Origin: DASSFZ01 sp035283185
GTDB lineage: Bacteria; Chloroflexota; Anaerolineae; Fen-1058
DNA length: 64,000 nt
NCBI GenBank assembly: GCA_035283185.1
Contig: DATEUJ010000227.1
Span: 13,776 to 77,775 of the forward strand
Direction of reading: 5' to 3'
Of the stretch, positions 45,445 through 53,246 are shown in pieces. Both the position numbers and the translations under genes were made by a program. Under the pieces are notes generated by a model. The model had not been told where the DNA came from, did not search any database, and saw nothing but the letters and a program-made list of their open reading frames with translations. How positions within the stretch are numbered: position 1 is the stretch's first letter; every line of letters starts with the position of its first letter.

Positions 45445-46758
45445 CTACCGCCACGACCAGATGGCGAACTCGCCTGGACCGATGTGGGTCAGACTATCGC
45501 CGCTGCCTTCGGCGTCGAGGCGGTAGATGCCCTGCGGGCGGGCCAGCGGCGTGCCGGCCAGCAGCAGGTAGCGGCTGTCGGGCGACCACAGCGAGATTGA
45601 TTGAGCGTACTGATCGAAGAACGGCACGATGAACAGGAAGCTCTCCGTCGGCACGAACGACGCCAGGATCGCCGTCTGCCCCGATTCGACGTCGACGACG
45701 TTCCACGTCAGCTCGATCTCCTGTCTTGCCTGGACGGCCAGCCCCGGACTGCGCCGGGCCGACCCAATCGCGCTCGGAGGGCTGAGCCGCCCCGTCAGGT
45801 AGGCGATCTTCGTCCCATCCGGCGACCAGAAGAACGCGAAATGCGACTCGTCGACGAGCGTGCGCGACTCGCTTCCGTCCGGCCTGACGAGGGTGATCCT
45901 GTCGTAATGCTCGCCGGCTGCGTCGAACGTGCTGTAGGCGATGCGCGCGCCGTCCGGCGACCAGGCGAAGCTGATGCCGCCGTCGTAACCCGCGAGCAAG
46001 CTCTCCGTGTCCTCACGCACGAGGACGAGAGCGTCTTGCCGGCCCGATCCGGCCCGCGCGAAGAGATACGTGTCGTCGACCGGCGACCAGGCCGGCGCCT
46101 GAAACAGCGCCGGACTGGCGTCGCGCCTGTGCGTGTCCGTTTCGCCGAGCATGTGGGTGCCGACGTATCCACGCAGCCCGCCGATGTGCACGGCCATGCG
46201 CTCGCCGCCGGGCGACCAGGAGAAGTAATTAGGCTGGCCACGCGCGACGAGCGTGGCCGATCCATCCTGCCCGGCCTGCGCGACGTGCAGCGCCAGGCGG
46301 CCCCCTGCGCCTGCAGCCAGGAAGCCGACATGCTCGCTATCCGGCGACCAATACAGGTAGAACGGCGCCGCCGAGGATGCGTCGCGATAGACCGTCATTC
46401 GGTTCTCGCCGCTCGCGTCGATCGTCACCAGCTCGCCCCGGCTGCCCGACACCAGGCTGAAAGCCAGGCGGCCGCCGTCGCGCGACCACACGATCGCGGC
46501 GTCGGGTATCGTACCTGATGAGTTGAGATCGACGCGGCCGCCGCCATCCGGATCGGCCGTGTACACCTGGCCGTTCTCGTCGACGACGGCGATGCGACCG
46601 GCAGCGCCGGCGCCAGCCTGTACGACGACCGGCGTCGGCTTGGCGGTTGGCACAGGTGTGGGCGCCGGTTCCGCCCGGCACGCGGCGAGCGCAAGCGCGG
46701 CTGCTAGCGTCACGGCGAAGCAGCGTGCGATTGAATGCGCCGTGGGTAACGTCGTCAT
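45445..46758 (-). CDS. TolB/PD40-type beta-propeller lipoprotein
   Basis: The 437-residue protein has a lipobox (LALAAC), a short Pro/Thr linker, and repeated propeller blades marked by FSWSPGGERMAVH, FAWSPDGARIAYS, FFWSPDGTKIAYL and SLWSPDSRYLLLA. These are PD40/WD40-like repeats as in TolB. The propeller is presumably outside the membrane. The C-terminal strand FAIWSWR may close the ring. A TATAAT at 46794-46789 lies 30 nt before the ATG. No partner gene is obvious. Confidence 0.83.
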   Translation of the reverse strand: MTTLPTAHSIARCFAVTLAAALALAACRAEPAPTPVPTAKPTPVVVQAGAGAAGRIAVVDENGQVYTADPDGGGRVDLNSSGTIPDAAIVWSRDGGRLAFSLVSGSRGELVTIDASGENRMTVYRDASSAAPFYLYWSPDSEHVGFLAAGAGGRLALHVAQAGQDGSATLVARGQPNYFSWSPGGERMAVHIGGLRGYVGTHMLGETDTHRRDASPALFQAPAWSPVDDTYLFARAGSGRQDALVLVREDTESLLAGYDGGISFAWSPDGARIAYSTFDAAGEHYDRITLVRPDGSESRTLVDESHFAFFWSPDGTKIAYLTGRLSPPSAIGSARRSPGLAVQARQEIELTWNVVDVESGQTAILASFVPTESFLFIVPFFDQYAQSISLWSPDSRYLLLAGTPLARPQGIYRLDAEGSGDSLTHIGPGEFAIWSWR

Positions 46759-46945
46759 AAGCTCACGAGCTTTCCGAGAACTTTGAAAATTATACCAGTC
46801 TTTCGCGGGCTGTCCCGCATAGCGCCGGTGCTTTTGTGCCCGGTGTCACGTGCCATGTGCCAGGCAGTCCCGCTCGCTCCCGCCGGGAGGTCGAGGGTCG
46901 CAGACCCCCGACGAGCGATAAGGCCGAGCAAACTCGGACATTCTG

Positions 46946-47042
46946 AGACTTCGGAAGTCTAGAGAGCTGTCATCGCCTGCGAGACTACTCAGATAACCGG
47001 ACACCCACGCTGTCGTGAATAAGCGTAAGACTTCCGAAGTCT
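46946..47042. repeat. ~97-bp element with GACTTCCGAAGTC ends, left of modA
   Basis: It is bounded by AGACTTCGGAAGTCT (46946-46960) and its reverse complement (47028-47042). The interior includes TGTCATCGCCTGCGAGACTAC. The element at 48764-48861 is a diverged copy in inverted orientation. Confidence 0.7.
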
Positions 47043-47066
47043 GAAGGAGGATTCGGCGCTCGCGGT

Positions 47067-47072
47067 TATAAT
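47067..47072 (+). promoter_or_regulatory. -10 hexamer TATAAT before modA
   Basis: TATAAT ends 7 nt before the modA ATG, the same spacing as at the epimerase gene, implying a leaderless message. Confidence 0.55.
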
Positions 47073-47079
47073 TGCCGTT

Positions 47080-47901
47080 ATGACAGTCGCCAAACTCCTG
47101 ATCGGGATCATCATCGCGCTCGCGATCGTCGCCGCGTGCAGCGCGCCGCAGCCGGCCCCGTCGGGGAGCGCGCCCGCCACGCTGACCGTCTTCGCCGCGG
47201 CTTCGTTGGCGCAGGCTTGCGCCGAGTTGGGCGGGCGATTCGAGGCACAGCATCCCGGCGTCGAGGTCGTCTTCAACTTCGCCGGCTCGCAGCAGTTGGC
47301 GCAGCAGTTGGCGCAGGGCGCGCCCGGCGACGTCTTCGCAAGCGCCGACGCAGCGCAGATGAGCGTCGCGATCGAGCGTGGACGCGTGCGATCCGGCGCG
47401 CCTCGCGATTTCGCGCGCAACCGCCTCGTCGTGGTCTATCCGAAGGATAACCCGGCCGGCCTGGTGGATTTGCGCGACCTGGCCAGACCCGAGCTGCGGG
47501 GTCGCCTGGTGCTTGCCGCCGCCGCCGTTCCGGCAGGCGAGTACACGCTCGCCTTCCTCGACAAGGCATCCGCCGACCCGCGCTTCGGCGCGCGGTTCAA
47601 AGACGCCGTGCTGAGCAACGCCGGCTCGTACGAGGAGAACGTCCGCGCGGCGCTGAGCAAAGTTGTCTTGGGCGAAGCCTTCGCGGGCATCGTGTACGAG
47701 AGCGACGTAGCGGGCGAGGCAGCGAACGAAGTCGGCCGCATCCAGATTCCCGACGCGCTGAACGTGCTCGCGACGTATCCGATCGCGCCGATCGCGGATA
47801 GCGCTCGCCCCGACCTGGCGCAGGCGTTCGTCGACTTCGTGCTGTCGCCCGAAGGCCAGGACGTTTTGGCAAAGCACGGATTCCTCCGCGCGAGCGACTA
47901 A
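47080..47901 (+). CDS. modA: Molybdate ABC transporter substrate-binding lipoprotein
   Basis: The 273-residue protein has a lipobox (AIVAAC) and the ModA fold markers LTVFAAASLAQACAELG, VVFNFAGSQQLAQQLAQGAP, DVFASADAAQM and GIVYESDVAGEA. These residues surround the oxyanion site that binds molybdate or tungstate. It ends with the ALNVLATYPIAPIAD strand and the final helix. modB follows after 45 nt. modC is not in the window. Confidence 0.92.
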   Translation: MTVAKLLIGIIIALAIVAACSAPQPAPSGSAPATLTVFAAASLAQACAELGGRFEAQHPGVEVVFNFAGSQQLAQQLAQGAPGDVFASADAAQMSVAIERGRVRSGAPRDFARNRLVVVYPKDNPAGLVDLRDLARPELRGRLVLAAAAVPAGEYTLAFLDKASADPRFGARFKDAVLSNAGSYEENVRAALSKVVLGEAFAGIVYESDVAGEAANEVGRIQIPDALNVLATYPIAPIADSARPDLAQAFVDFVLSPEGQDVLAKHGFLRASD

Positions 47902-47903
47902 TT

Positions 47904-47938
47904 TGACCTTTGGGTTTTGAAGTTTGAGCTTTGGATTT
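47904..47938. repeat. GTTTTGAAGTTTGAGC-type direct repeat
   Basis: This repeat fills most of the modA-modB spacer and is the reason the start of modB is placed at 47947 and not within it. Confidence 0.6.
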
Positions 47939-47946
47939 ACAAGCGG

Positions 47947-48762
47947 ATGTCCGTGCCAGCAGTCCCGCCTTCACCCATACGCCCGATCCGCCGGCCGCCC
48001 GGCCTATGGCGACTGCTCAGCCTGCCGCTGCTCATCTTCTTCGCGCTGCCGATCGTCGCCCTGTTTCTGCGCGCCGAGCCTGAGGAGCTGCTCGCCAGCC
48101 TGCGCGACGAGCAAGTTGGGCAAGCGATCGGCCTGAGCCTGCGGACGACGCTGATCACCGTCGCCCTCACCATCATGCTCGGCACGCCCGTCGCGCAGCT
48201 CCTTTCGCGCCCGCACATCCGTTTTCACCGCGCGATCGACACGCTCGTCGATCTGCCGACCGTCCTTCCGCCGTCGGTCGCGGGCATCGCGCTGCTGCTG
48301 ACGTTCGGGCGGCTGGGATTGCTCGGCGGCGCGCTGGAGGCCGCCGGCATTCGCATCGCCTTCACGCCGCTCGCCGTCGTCATGGCGCAGATGTTCGTCG
48401 CCGCGCCGTTTTACATCAAGTCCGCCGCGATTGGCTTCGCCGGCGTCGACGCCGAGCTGAAGTCGGCGGCGATGATCGACGGCGCGAACGCGTGGCAGGT
48501 GTTCCGCTCGGTAGTCGTCCCGCTGTCGTGGACGGCGCTGGTCAGCGGGAGCGTGCTGACCTGGGCGCGCGCGCTCGGCGAGTTCGGCGCGACGATCCTC
48601 TTCGCCGGGAACCTGGTCGGGCAGACGCAGACGATGCCCCTCGCCATTTACCTGGGCTTCGAGATCGACCTCGACACGGCGCTGACGCTGTCCGTGATCC
48701 TGATCGGGCTGTCCTTCCTGTCGCTGATCGTCGTGAAGGCGCTGCTGCCGCGGGAGAGTTAA
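47947..48762 (+). CDS. modB: Molybdate ABC transporter permease
   Basis: The 271-residue protein has six hydrophobic segments and the BPD-permease EAA loop (MIDGANAWQVFRSVVVPL ... ARALGEFGATILFAGN). DLPTVLPPSVAGIALLL is typical of ModB. It forms the channel for ModA-bound molybdate. A separate ATPase (ModC) is needed and not present here, so it must be encoded elsewhere or shared. I chose the ATG at 47947 because the ten upstream codons lie in a dispersed repeat. Confidence 0.92.
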   Translation: MSVPAVPPSPIRPIRRPPGLWRLLSLPLLIFFALPIVALFLRAEPEELLASLRDEQVGQAIGLSLRTTLITVALTIMLGTPVAQLLSRPHIRFHRAIDTLVDLPTVLPPSVAGIALLLTFGRLGLLGGALEAAGIRIAFTPLAVVMAQMFVAAPFYIKSAAIGFAGVDAELKSAAMIDGANAWQVFRSVVVPLSWTALVSGSVLTWARALGEFGATILFAGNLVGQTQTMPLAIYLGFEIDLDTALTLSVILIGLSFLSLIVVKALLPRES

Positions 48763-48763
48763 G

Positions 48764-48861
48764 AGACTTCGGAAGTCTTAGGGCTTGTTCTCGCAGGCGA
48801 AGGTGGCCGACGGTTTCGGTAGTTCCGCAGGCAGTATGACACCTAAAGACTTCCGAAGTCT
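48764..48861. repeat. ~97-bp element with GACTTCCGAAGTC ends, right of modB
   Basis: Bounded by AGACTTCGGAAGTCT (48764-48778) and AGACTTCCGAAGTCT (48847-48861). Its interior, read on the minus strand, resembles that of 46946-47042 (TGTCAT...GCCTGCG...ACTAC...ACCG). Confidence 0.7.
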
Positions 48862-48936
48862 GAAGATCGATCATAGAATCTGTGTTACACTATGTTCGTG
48901 TTGAGCGATTCGGCGCACAATCAGAAAGGCTGCACG

Positions 48937-49179
48937 ATGACTTCGCAAACATACGAGCAAATCATTGTCGAGGGCATAAAGGGCCTGCCACAGGAGATGC
49001 TGGCCGAAATTGCCGATTTCGTCTATTTCATCCGCAAACGTGCAACCCAGCCGCAGGCGTATGAGGAAGAGCTGCTATCAGTCTTACTAAACGCCGAGCT
49101 GCGGCAAATGAGCCGCGACGAGGAGGAGCACCTGGACGAGGAGTTTAGGGATTATGACCGGCGCTACCCCCGCAACTGA
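48937..49179 (+). CDS. Small antitoxin-like protein (DUF2281-like)
   Basis: The 80-residue acidic protein starts MTSQTYEQIIVEGIKGLPQE, then MLAEIADFVYFIRKRA. Helical segments of the type LP-E-x-x-EI-DFV-F are typical of DUF2281 antitoxins. It ends with a charged tail. A PIN-domain fragment overlaps its 3' end in another frame, the usual antitoxin-toxin arrangement. I started at the second ATG (48937); an ATG at 48892 lies too close to the repeat and lacks support. Confidence 0.6.
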   Translation: MTSQTYEQIIVEGIKGLPQEMLAEIADFVYFIRKRATQPQAYEEELLSVLLNAELRQMSRDEEEHLDEEFRDYDRRYPRN

Positions 49180-49393
49180 ATTCGTCACGGATGCGGCTGA
49201 TTACATGAGCCGGCATTCTCACTGCCGGGAGTATCCCCTGGACCTTGCCGTCATTCAGGCCGCCGCGCAAATCGCCGATGTGCGCGAACTTCACGATCGG
49301 CTCATCGCTGGAGTCGCGCGGCTGCTCAGCCTGCAACTGATTACGAACGACCTTTCAATACAGGCATCATCGTTCGTCAGGACGCTTTGGTAA
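49154..49393 (+). pseudogene. PIN-domain toxin remnant (C-terminal half)
   Basis: The 79-residue frame overlaps the antitoxin-like gene by 26 nt. Its second half has ELHDRLIAGVARLLSLQLIT and ITNDLSIQAS, the central and C-terminal acidic motifs of VapC-like PIN nucleases. The N-terminal strand with the first catalytic Asp is missing, and PIN toxins are usually ~130 residues. It is probably truncated and inactive. The assignment rests on motif resemblance only. Confidence 0.5.
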
Positions 49394-49401
49394 CGCCCCT
49401 C

Positions 49402-49430
49402 TTGCCAACTCGCGCCGCGCCTGCTATAAT
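49402..49430 (+). promoter_or_regulatory. Promoter of tRNA-Pro: TTGCCA-N17-TATAAT
   Basis: TTGCCA (49402-49407), 17 nt, TATAAT (49425-49430), ending 14 nt before the tRNA. Identical to the tRNA-Thr promoter hexamers and spacing. Confidence 0.85.
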
Positions 49431-49444
49431 CGTGATAGTTCGTT

Positions 49445-49519
49445 CGGGGTGTAGCGCAGTCCGGCTAGCGCACTACAATGGGGTTGTAGGGGCCGTGGGT
49501 TCAAATCCCACCACCCCGA
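49445..49519 (+). tRNA. tRNA-Pro (anticodon GGG)
   Basis: A 75-nt cloverleaf: acceptor CGGGGTG/CACCCCG, D stem GCGC/GCGC, anticodon stem CTACA/TGTAG with loop ATGGGGT, T stem GTGGG/CCCAC with TTCAAAT. The anticodon GGG reads CCC (Pro). Confidence 0.93.
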
Positions 49520-49521
49520 CT

Positions 49522-49550
49522 AAAAGGGGTCATTATTGACCCCTTTTCAG
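49522..49550 (+). terminator. Terminator of tRNA-Pro
   Basis: A perfect 11-bp stem AAAAGGGGTCA/TGACCCCTTTT with a TTAT loop; the descending arm supplies the T run. Confidence 0.8.
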
Positions 49551-49580
49551 TTTCGGGCGGGCTGGGTTGGAGTTTGCCAA

Positions 49581-50327
49581 ATGACGTGTCGGCTTTGCCT
49601 AAAAGGGCGCGTGCTCCGCAAATCTCACATCATCCCTGAGTTTCTATACAAGCGAGTCTACAGGGATGGACCAAGGCAGGCTGCAATCGTCGGCGAAGGA
49701 AAAGACTTCCCAGAGATTATCCAAAAAGGATTGCGTGAACCTTTGCTTTGCGATGAATGCGAAGGCAAGATTCAGAAGTACGAGGATTACTTTGCGAAAC
49801 TTTGGTATGAAGACGTAATCACGTATCTACCGCCTTCGACCAAACAGGAGGTCATCACTTACCGTATTCCTGATTACGCGCAGTTCAAACTGTTTCACCT
49901 CTCAATTCTTTGGCGTGCAAGCGTTGCGTCTGAAGACTTTTGGTCAATGGTTTCTTTGGGAGAGCATGAGGAAACAATCCGCAAAATGCTCAAGACTGCC
50001 GACCCGAAGTCCGAGTCCGATTATCCAATCACTGGCAAAGTCATATTGCGGCCAGGTAGCAAGAAGATATACCATGACCTATTAATCGCCCCAACCGTTG
50101 AGACGGGTGGCGGGGTGACCGTCTATGTGTTTGCATTTGGCGGGTGTATGTGGCGATACTTGCTATCCACAAATCGAAGCACGTACTTAAACGCGCTGCC
50201 ACTCAAATATTACGGTGATTACGGTGAGATGAAACTGCCGGTAGTTGATGCGCGAAGCGAAAGACTACTCTCGAAATTGCCCCAATACGCTGCCAAAGCC
50301 TTGGGGAAGACACAACGTGACTCATGA
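49581..50327 (+). CDS. HNH-like zinc-finger protein, accessory gene next to tRNA-Pro
   Basis: The 248-residue protein begins MTCRLCLKGRVLRKSHIIPE and continues with LLCDECEGKIQKYEDYF. Two CxxC pairs around an SHIIPEF segment form the Cys4-type zinc knuckle of HNH-like proteins, but a full catalytic HNH triad cannot be assigned. The C-terminal ~180 residues are unlike anything I recognise. The gene is AT-richer than the core genome and lies between tRNA-Pro and a recombinase remnant, so it is probably the cargo of an integrated element. The ATG at 49581 is chosen because the zinc motif starts there. Confidence 0.6.
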   Translation: MTCRLCLKGRVLRKSHIIPEFLYKRVYRDGPRQAAIVGEGKDFPEIIQKGLREPLLCDECEGKIQKYEDYFAKLWYEDVITYLPPSTKQEVITYRIPDYAQFKLFHLSILWRASVASEDFWSMVSLGEHEETIRKMLKTADPKSESDYPITGKVILRPGSKKIYHDLLIAPTVETGGGVTVYVFAFGGCMWRYLLSTNRSTYLNALPLKYYGDYGEMKLPVVDARSERLLSKLPQYAAKALGKTQRDS

Positions 50328-50410
50328 ATCTCAGGTCTACCGTTGAGCACGTGATTCTTGAATCCCATCGCCCAGGGCTTGCACTGGACACTACAAACAC
50401 TTTTTCTTCG

Positions 50411-50810
50411 TTATCGTCCCAGGCTTTCTAATAGCAGCCGTCTGATTTCTTCGAGTTCCTGCCGTAAGTCATTGTCTCGTGATTTGTTGTTCGCGCTTAG
50501 TCCGGTTAGTCGTTCCGATATGTCATCGCTTGACAATACGCCATAGACGCTATCAGTGATAGTCAGACTTGAGTGCATTAGGTTCTGGCTGATTGCTTTC
50601 AGATCTGCGATGTCATGCGCCCGCTTCAACGCATAGACCGTGTGGCCGTGCCGCAACTTGTGTGGTGAATGATAGGTCACACCCGCCCGTTCGCACAACT
50701 TCTGTAGGCCCTTTGCCACCATCGCCCGCCGTTTGACCCCTGCCACCGTCGTTCCGGCCAACTCCATGCCATTGGTCGAGAGAGACGCATACCACAGCGC
50801 CGAAGGCTAT
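50411..50810 (-). pseudogene. Tyrosine recombinase (integrase) remnant, C-terminal part
   Basis: The readable frame has SLSTNGMELAGTT, then HSPHKLRHGHTVYALKRAHD with the Arg-His of the second active-site box, and LMHSSLTITDSVYGVLSSDD with the box III His and the likely nucleophile Tyr. The N-terminal arm and core-binding domains and the first catalytic Arg are missing; similarity fades near 50810, next to an unrelated dehydrogenase gene. It looks like the leftover of an element that entered at tRNA-Pro. Confidence 0.75.
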
Positions 50811-50827
50811 CCCCGGTTGTCATCTCG

Positions 50828-51871
50828 TTAGTATCCCCTTCGCAGGTCAACCCTGTTCAGCAGCTCTTCGCCATTCACGTAGCGCCTGAGGTTCTCGGCG
50901 AACAGCGCCATCGCGCGCTCGTCGTACGCGAATGTGAAGCCGGACACGTGCGGGCTGAGGATCACGTTCGGCAGGCTCCACAACGGACTCGAAGCGGGCA
51001 GAGGCTCGTGCTCGAAGACGTCGAGTGCCGCGCCGCGAATCGTTCCGGCGCGCAGTGCCTCGATCAGCGCCGCTTCGTCGATCACGCCACCGCGTGAGAC
51101 ATTGATCAGCACCGCGTCCGGCCTCATGCGTTCCAGTTCGGCTTCTCCGATCAGGTGGTGCGTCTCCGGCGTGAGCGGCACGGTCAACACAATGTAGTCG
51201 CACTCGCTCAACATGTCGTGCAATGCGTCGGCCGGATAAAGCCGATCCACGTGCTTGGCCGCTGCGTCTCCGATGCCGGGCAGTCGCCAGCCTGTGTCGC
51301 CGGCGCGCGCCACGTCGCGCTTGGTTGCCAGGACACGCATGCGGAACGCGCGCGCCAGCCGAGCCACCTCGCCCCCGATGCTGCCGTAGCCGACAATGCC
51401 GGCGGTCGATCCGCCCAGCTCGCGCGGCGTGAACAGGTCCCAGCGTCGCTTGGGCCACTCCGACCGTTGCTGATAATGGATCATGCGTGGCAGATGGTGC
51501 GCGAAGGCGAGCAACATCATCAGGACATACTCGGCCATCGCCGGCGCGTGGATGCCGCTCGTCGTCGTGAGCGCCGCGCGCCGAAATAGGGGATGGTCGA
51601 GGAACTGCTCGACGCCGGCGAAGTGCCCCTGCACCCAACGCACGTCGGGCGCCTGCTCCGGCGACGGCATCAGCATCGTCGTGTACAGCACTTCGACGCC
51701 GGGCCAGACCGCGTCGCCCAGTTCTTCGAGCGTCTGGGCCGTACGATGCTCAACGACCAGGCGGGGAGAGACGGCCCGCAGGCTGTCGATCAACGCGTCG
51801 GGCATGGGGGATTGAGTGAGGACGAAGACCCGGATGGTGTCGTTGGCTGCCGTGTCGCTATAACTCTCCAT
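50828..51871 (-). CDS. D-2-hydroxyacid dehydrogenase family protein
   Basis: The 347-residue protein has AGIVGYGSIGGEVARLARAF (NAD-binding GxGxxG), LINVSRGGVIDEAAL (active-site Arg), DVFEHEPLP (Glu) and ILSPHVSGFT (His). These are the residues of NAD(P)-dependent 2-hydroxyacid dehydrogenases such as glyoxylate/hydroxypyruvate reductases. The substrate is unknown. The start carries an N-terminal MESYSDTAANDT extension. It stands alone between the integrase remnant and an ATP-grasp ligase. Confidence 0.88.
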   Translation of the reverse strand: MESYSDTAANDTIRVFVLTQSPMPDALIDSLRAVSPRLVVEHRTAQTLEELGDAVWPGVEVLYTTMLMPSPEQAPDVRWVQGHFAGVEQFLDHPLFRRAALTTTSGIHAPAMAEYVLMMLLAFAHHLPRMIHYQQRSEWPKRRWDLFTPRELGGSTAGIVGYGSIGGEVARLARAFRMRVLATKRDVARAGDTGWRLPGIGDAAAKHVDRLYPADALHDMLSECDYIVLTVPLTPETHHLIGEAELERMRPDAVLINVSRGGVIDEAALIEALRAGTIRGAALDVFEHEPLPASSPLWSLPNVILSPHVSGFTFAYDERAMALFAENLRRYVNGEELLNRVDLRRGY

Positions 51872-51902
51872 GAAATGCCGTTATCCCTACGAGAGTATCG
51901 AC

Positions 51903-51962
51903 TCCCCCTCTCCCGAAGTGTGCCGTTCCACTTCGGGAGACGCGAAGCGGTCGGGGGGTGAG
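51903..51962. repeat. CCCCTCTCCCGA...GGGGGTGAG palindromic repeat
   Basis: About 60 bp between the dehydrogenase and ATP-grasp genes. A related copy sits inside mutL at 60619-60683. Confidence 0.65.
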
Positions 51963-51966
51963 GCTT

Positions 51967-53022
51967 TCACTTCTTCAACCCGTTCCGCTTGATCGCCTCA
52001 TCCAAAATCCGGTTGACCAGCTCCTCGTGCGTCCAGCCGTCCGCCTCGGCTTCGATGCACAGATCCGAATAGCCGGGATTCAAGCCGGGTAGGGGGTTGA
52101 TCTCCAGAATATAAGGCTTGTCGTCGTCGTGCTTGTCCAGCCGGAAATCGACGCGCGCCACGTCGAGGCAGCCCGTGATGCGGAATACCGCCGCCGTCAG
52201 GAATTGCAGCTCGTTCAATTGCGCCTCGGTCAAGTTCGCGGGACACAGGTAGTAAAACTCGTGAGCCAGCTCGACCTTGAGCCGGCTGGAATAGATGCCC
52301 TCCTCTTCCGGATACTTCTCCGTGTCGACCTCGAGCGGCGGGAAGAAGTGCAGACCCTCGAATACGCGCAGCGCGTGTTCGTCTTCCGGCACGCGCCGTG
52401 CGGCGGGCAGGACCAGGTTGCCGACGACGCCGAGCGTGACCTCGCGCCCTTCGATGAACTTCTCGACGAGCGCGGGCTGCTGGTAGCGTTCGAAGATGCG
52501 CGGCAACTGCATGCGCAGGTCTTCCTCGCTGCGCAGAATCGATTCGCTCGACACGCCCATTCCCGTCCCCTCGCGGCTCGGCTTGACGAACAGTGGGAAC
52601 TGCATCGACGGGTGCAGCGGCTCGTCGACGCGCTCGAACACCTGGAAGAGCGGCGTCGGCAGCTCGTGATACGACAGCACGCGCTTGGTCATCGGTTTGT
52701 CGAGCGCCAGCGCCAGCGCCAGCACTTTCGCTCCCGTGTAGGGGATGCGCAGCATCTCGAGGATCGCCGGCACCTGCGCCTCACGCCCGTCGCCGAAGTG
52801 GCCCTCGCAAATGTTGAAGCAAATGTCGGGCCTGAGCTTCAGCAGGTTGTTGTAGAGCGTGACATCTCCTTCGAGAAATGTCACCTCGTGCCCGCGCGCT
52901 TCGAGCGCTTTCGTGATCGCCTCGATGGTCTCCTCGGAATCCAGATCGTCCCAGTAGTCGGGCGACATGCCTTCCCAGGCGAGCGCGTTTTTCTTCAAGT
53001 TCGCCAGCAACGCGACGCGCAT
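51967..53022 (-). CDS. D-alanine-D-alanine ligase-like ATP-grasp protein
   Basis: The 351-residue protein has an N-terminal NICEGHFGDGREAQVPAILE segment as in Ddl enzymes, then FVKPSREGTGMGVSSES (ATP-grasp lysine and glycine loop), VEKFIEGREVTLGVVG, and the metal-binding end ILEINPLPGLNPGYSDL. Ddl joins two D-alanines for peptidoglycan. The N-terminal substrate residues are less clear than the ATP site, so another amino-acid or dipeptide ligase is possible. GAGGAG precedes the ATG at 53022. Confidence 0.82.
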   Translation of the reverse strand: MRVALLANLKKNALAWEGMSPDYWDDLDSEETIEAITKALEARGHEVTFLEGDVTLYNNLLKLRPDICFNICEGHFGDGREAQVPAILEMLRIPYTGAKVLALALALDKPMTKRVLSYHELPTPLFQVFERVDEPLHPSMQFPLFVKPSREGTGMGVSSESILRSEEDLRMQLPRIFERYQQPALVEKFIEGREVTLGVVGNLVLPAARRVPEDEHALRVFEGLHFFPPLEVDTEKYPEEEGIYSSRLKVELAHEFYYLCPANLTEAQLNELQFLTAAVFRITGCLDVARVDFRLDKHDDDKPYILEINPLPGLNPGYSDLCIEAEADGWTHEELVNRILDEAIKRNGLKK

Positions 53023-53090
53023 GTATCGACTCCTCAGATGAGTCTCGGTATGTTTCGCATTGTGTCACAATCGCGCCGAATTGCAAGTTG

Positions 53091-53200
53091 AAGAAGCCCG
53101 GTTTCTCGAAGAAACCGGGTTTCTCTATGCAAATTGCCGGAGTGCAGCCTTCAGGCTGCCATATCTCGCGCTTCCGCAGGCTGAAGCCTGCACTCCCAAC
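53091..53200. repeat. Two dispersed hairpin repeats
   Basis: The first is CCCGGTTTCT-CGA-AGAAACCGGG, a perfect 10-bp stem. The second is an inverted pair GGAGTGCAGCCTTCAGGCTGC...GCAGGCTGAAGCCTGCACTCC. They fill half of the 224-bp divergent spacer. Confidence 0.75.
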
Positions 53201-53229
53201 GCCATCTATGGCGGTTGCCAAACTCCAGT

Positions 53230-53235
53230 TATAAT
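53230..53235 (+). promoter_or_regulatory. -10 hexamer TATAAT
   Basis: It ends 11 nt before the ATG at 53247, so the leader would be only a few nt; an alternative ATG at 53240 is out of frame. Confidence 0.45.
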
Positions 53236-53246
53236 CTGCATGACTC

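Larger units (their letters stand above)
46759..47079. promoter_or_regulatory. Divergent spacer between the TolB-like gene and modA
   Basis: No gene in this 321-base gap. It holds the TATAAT for the minus-strand gene, several short GC-rich inverted repeats (46,860-46,915), the repeat element 46946-47042 and the modA -10. Confidence 0.6.

Noticed and set aside
50760..50830. Attachment-site duplicate of the tRNA-Pro 3' end
   Set aside because: No repeat of the CCCACCACCCCGA end was found near the recombinase remnant, so element borders remain unknown.
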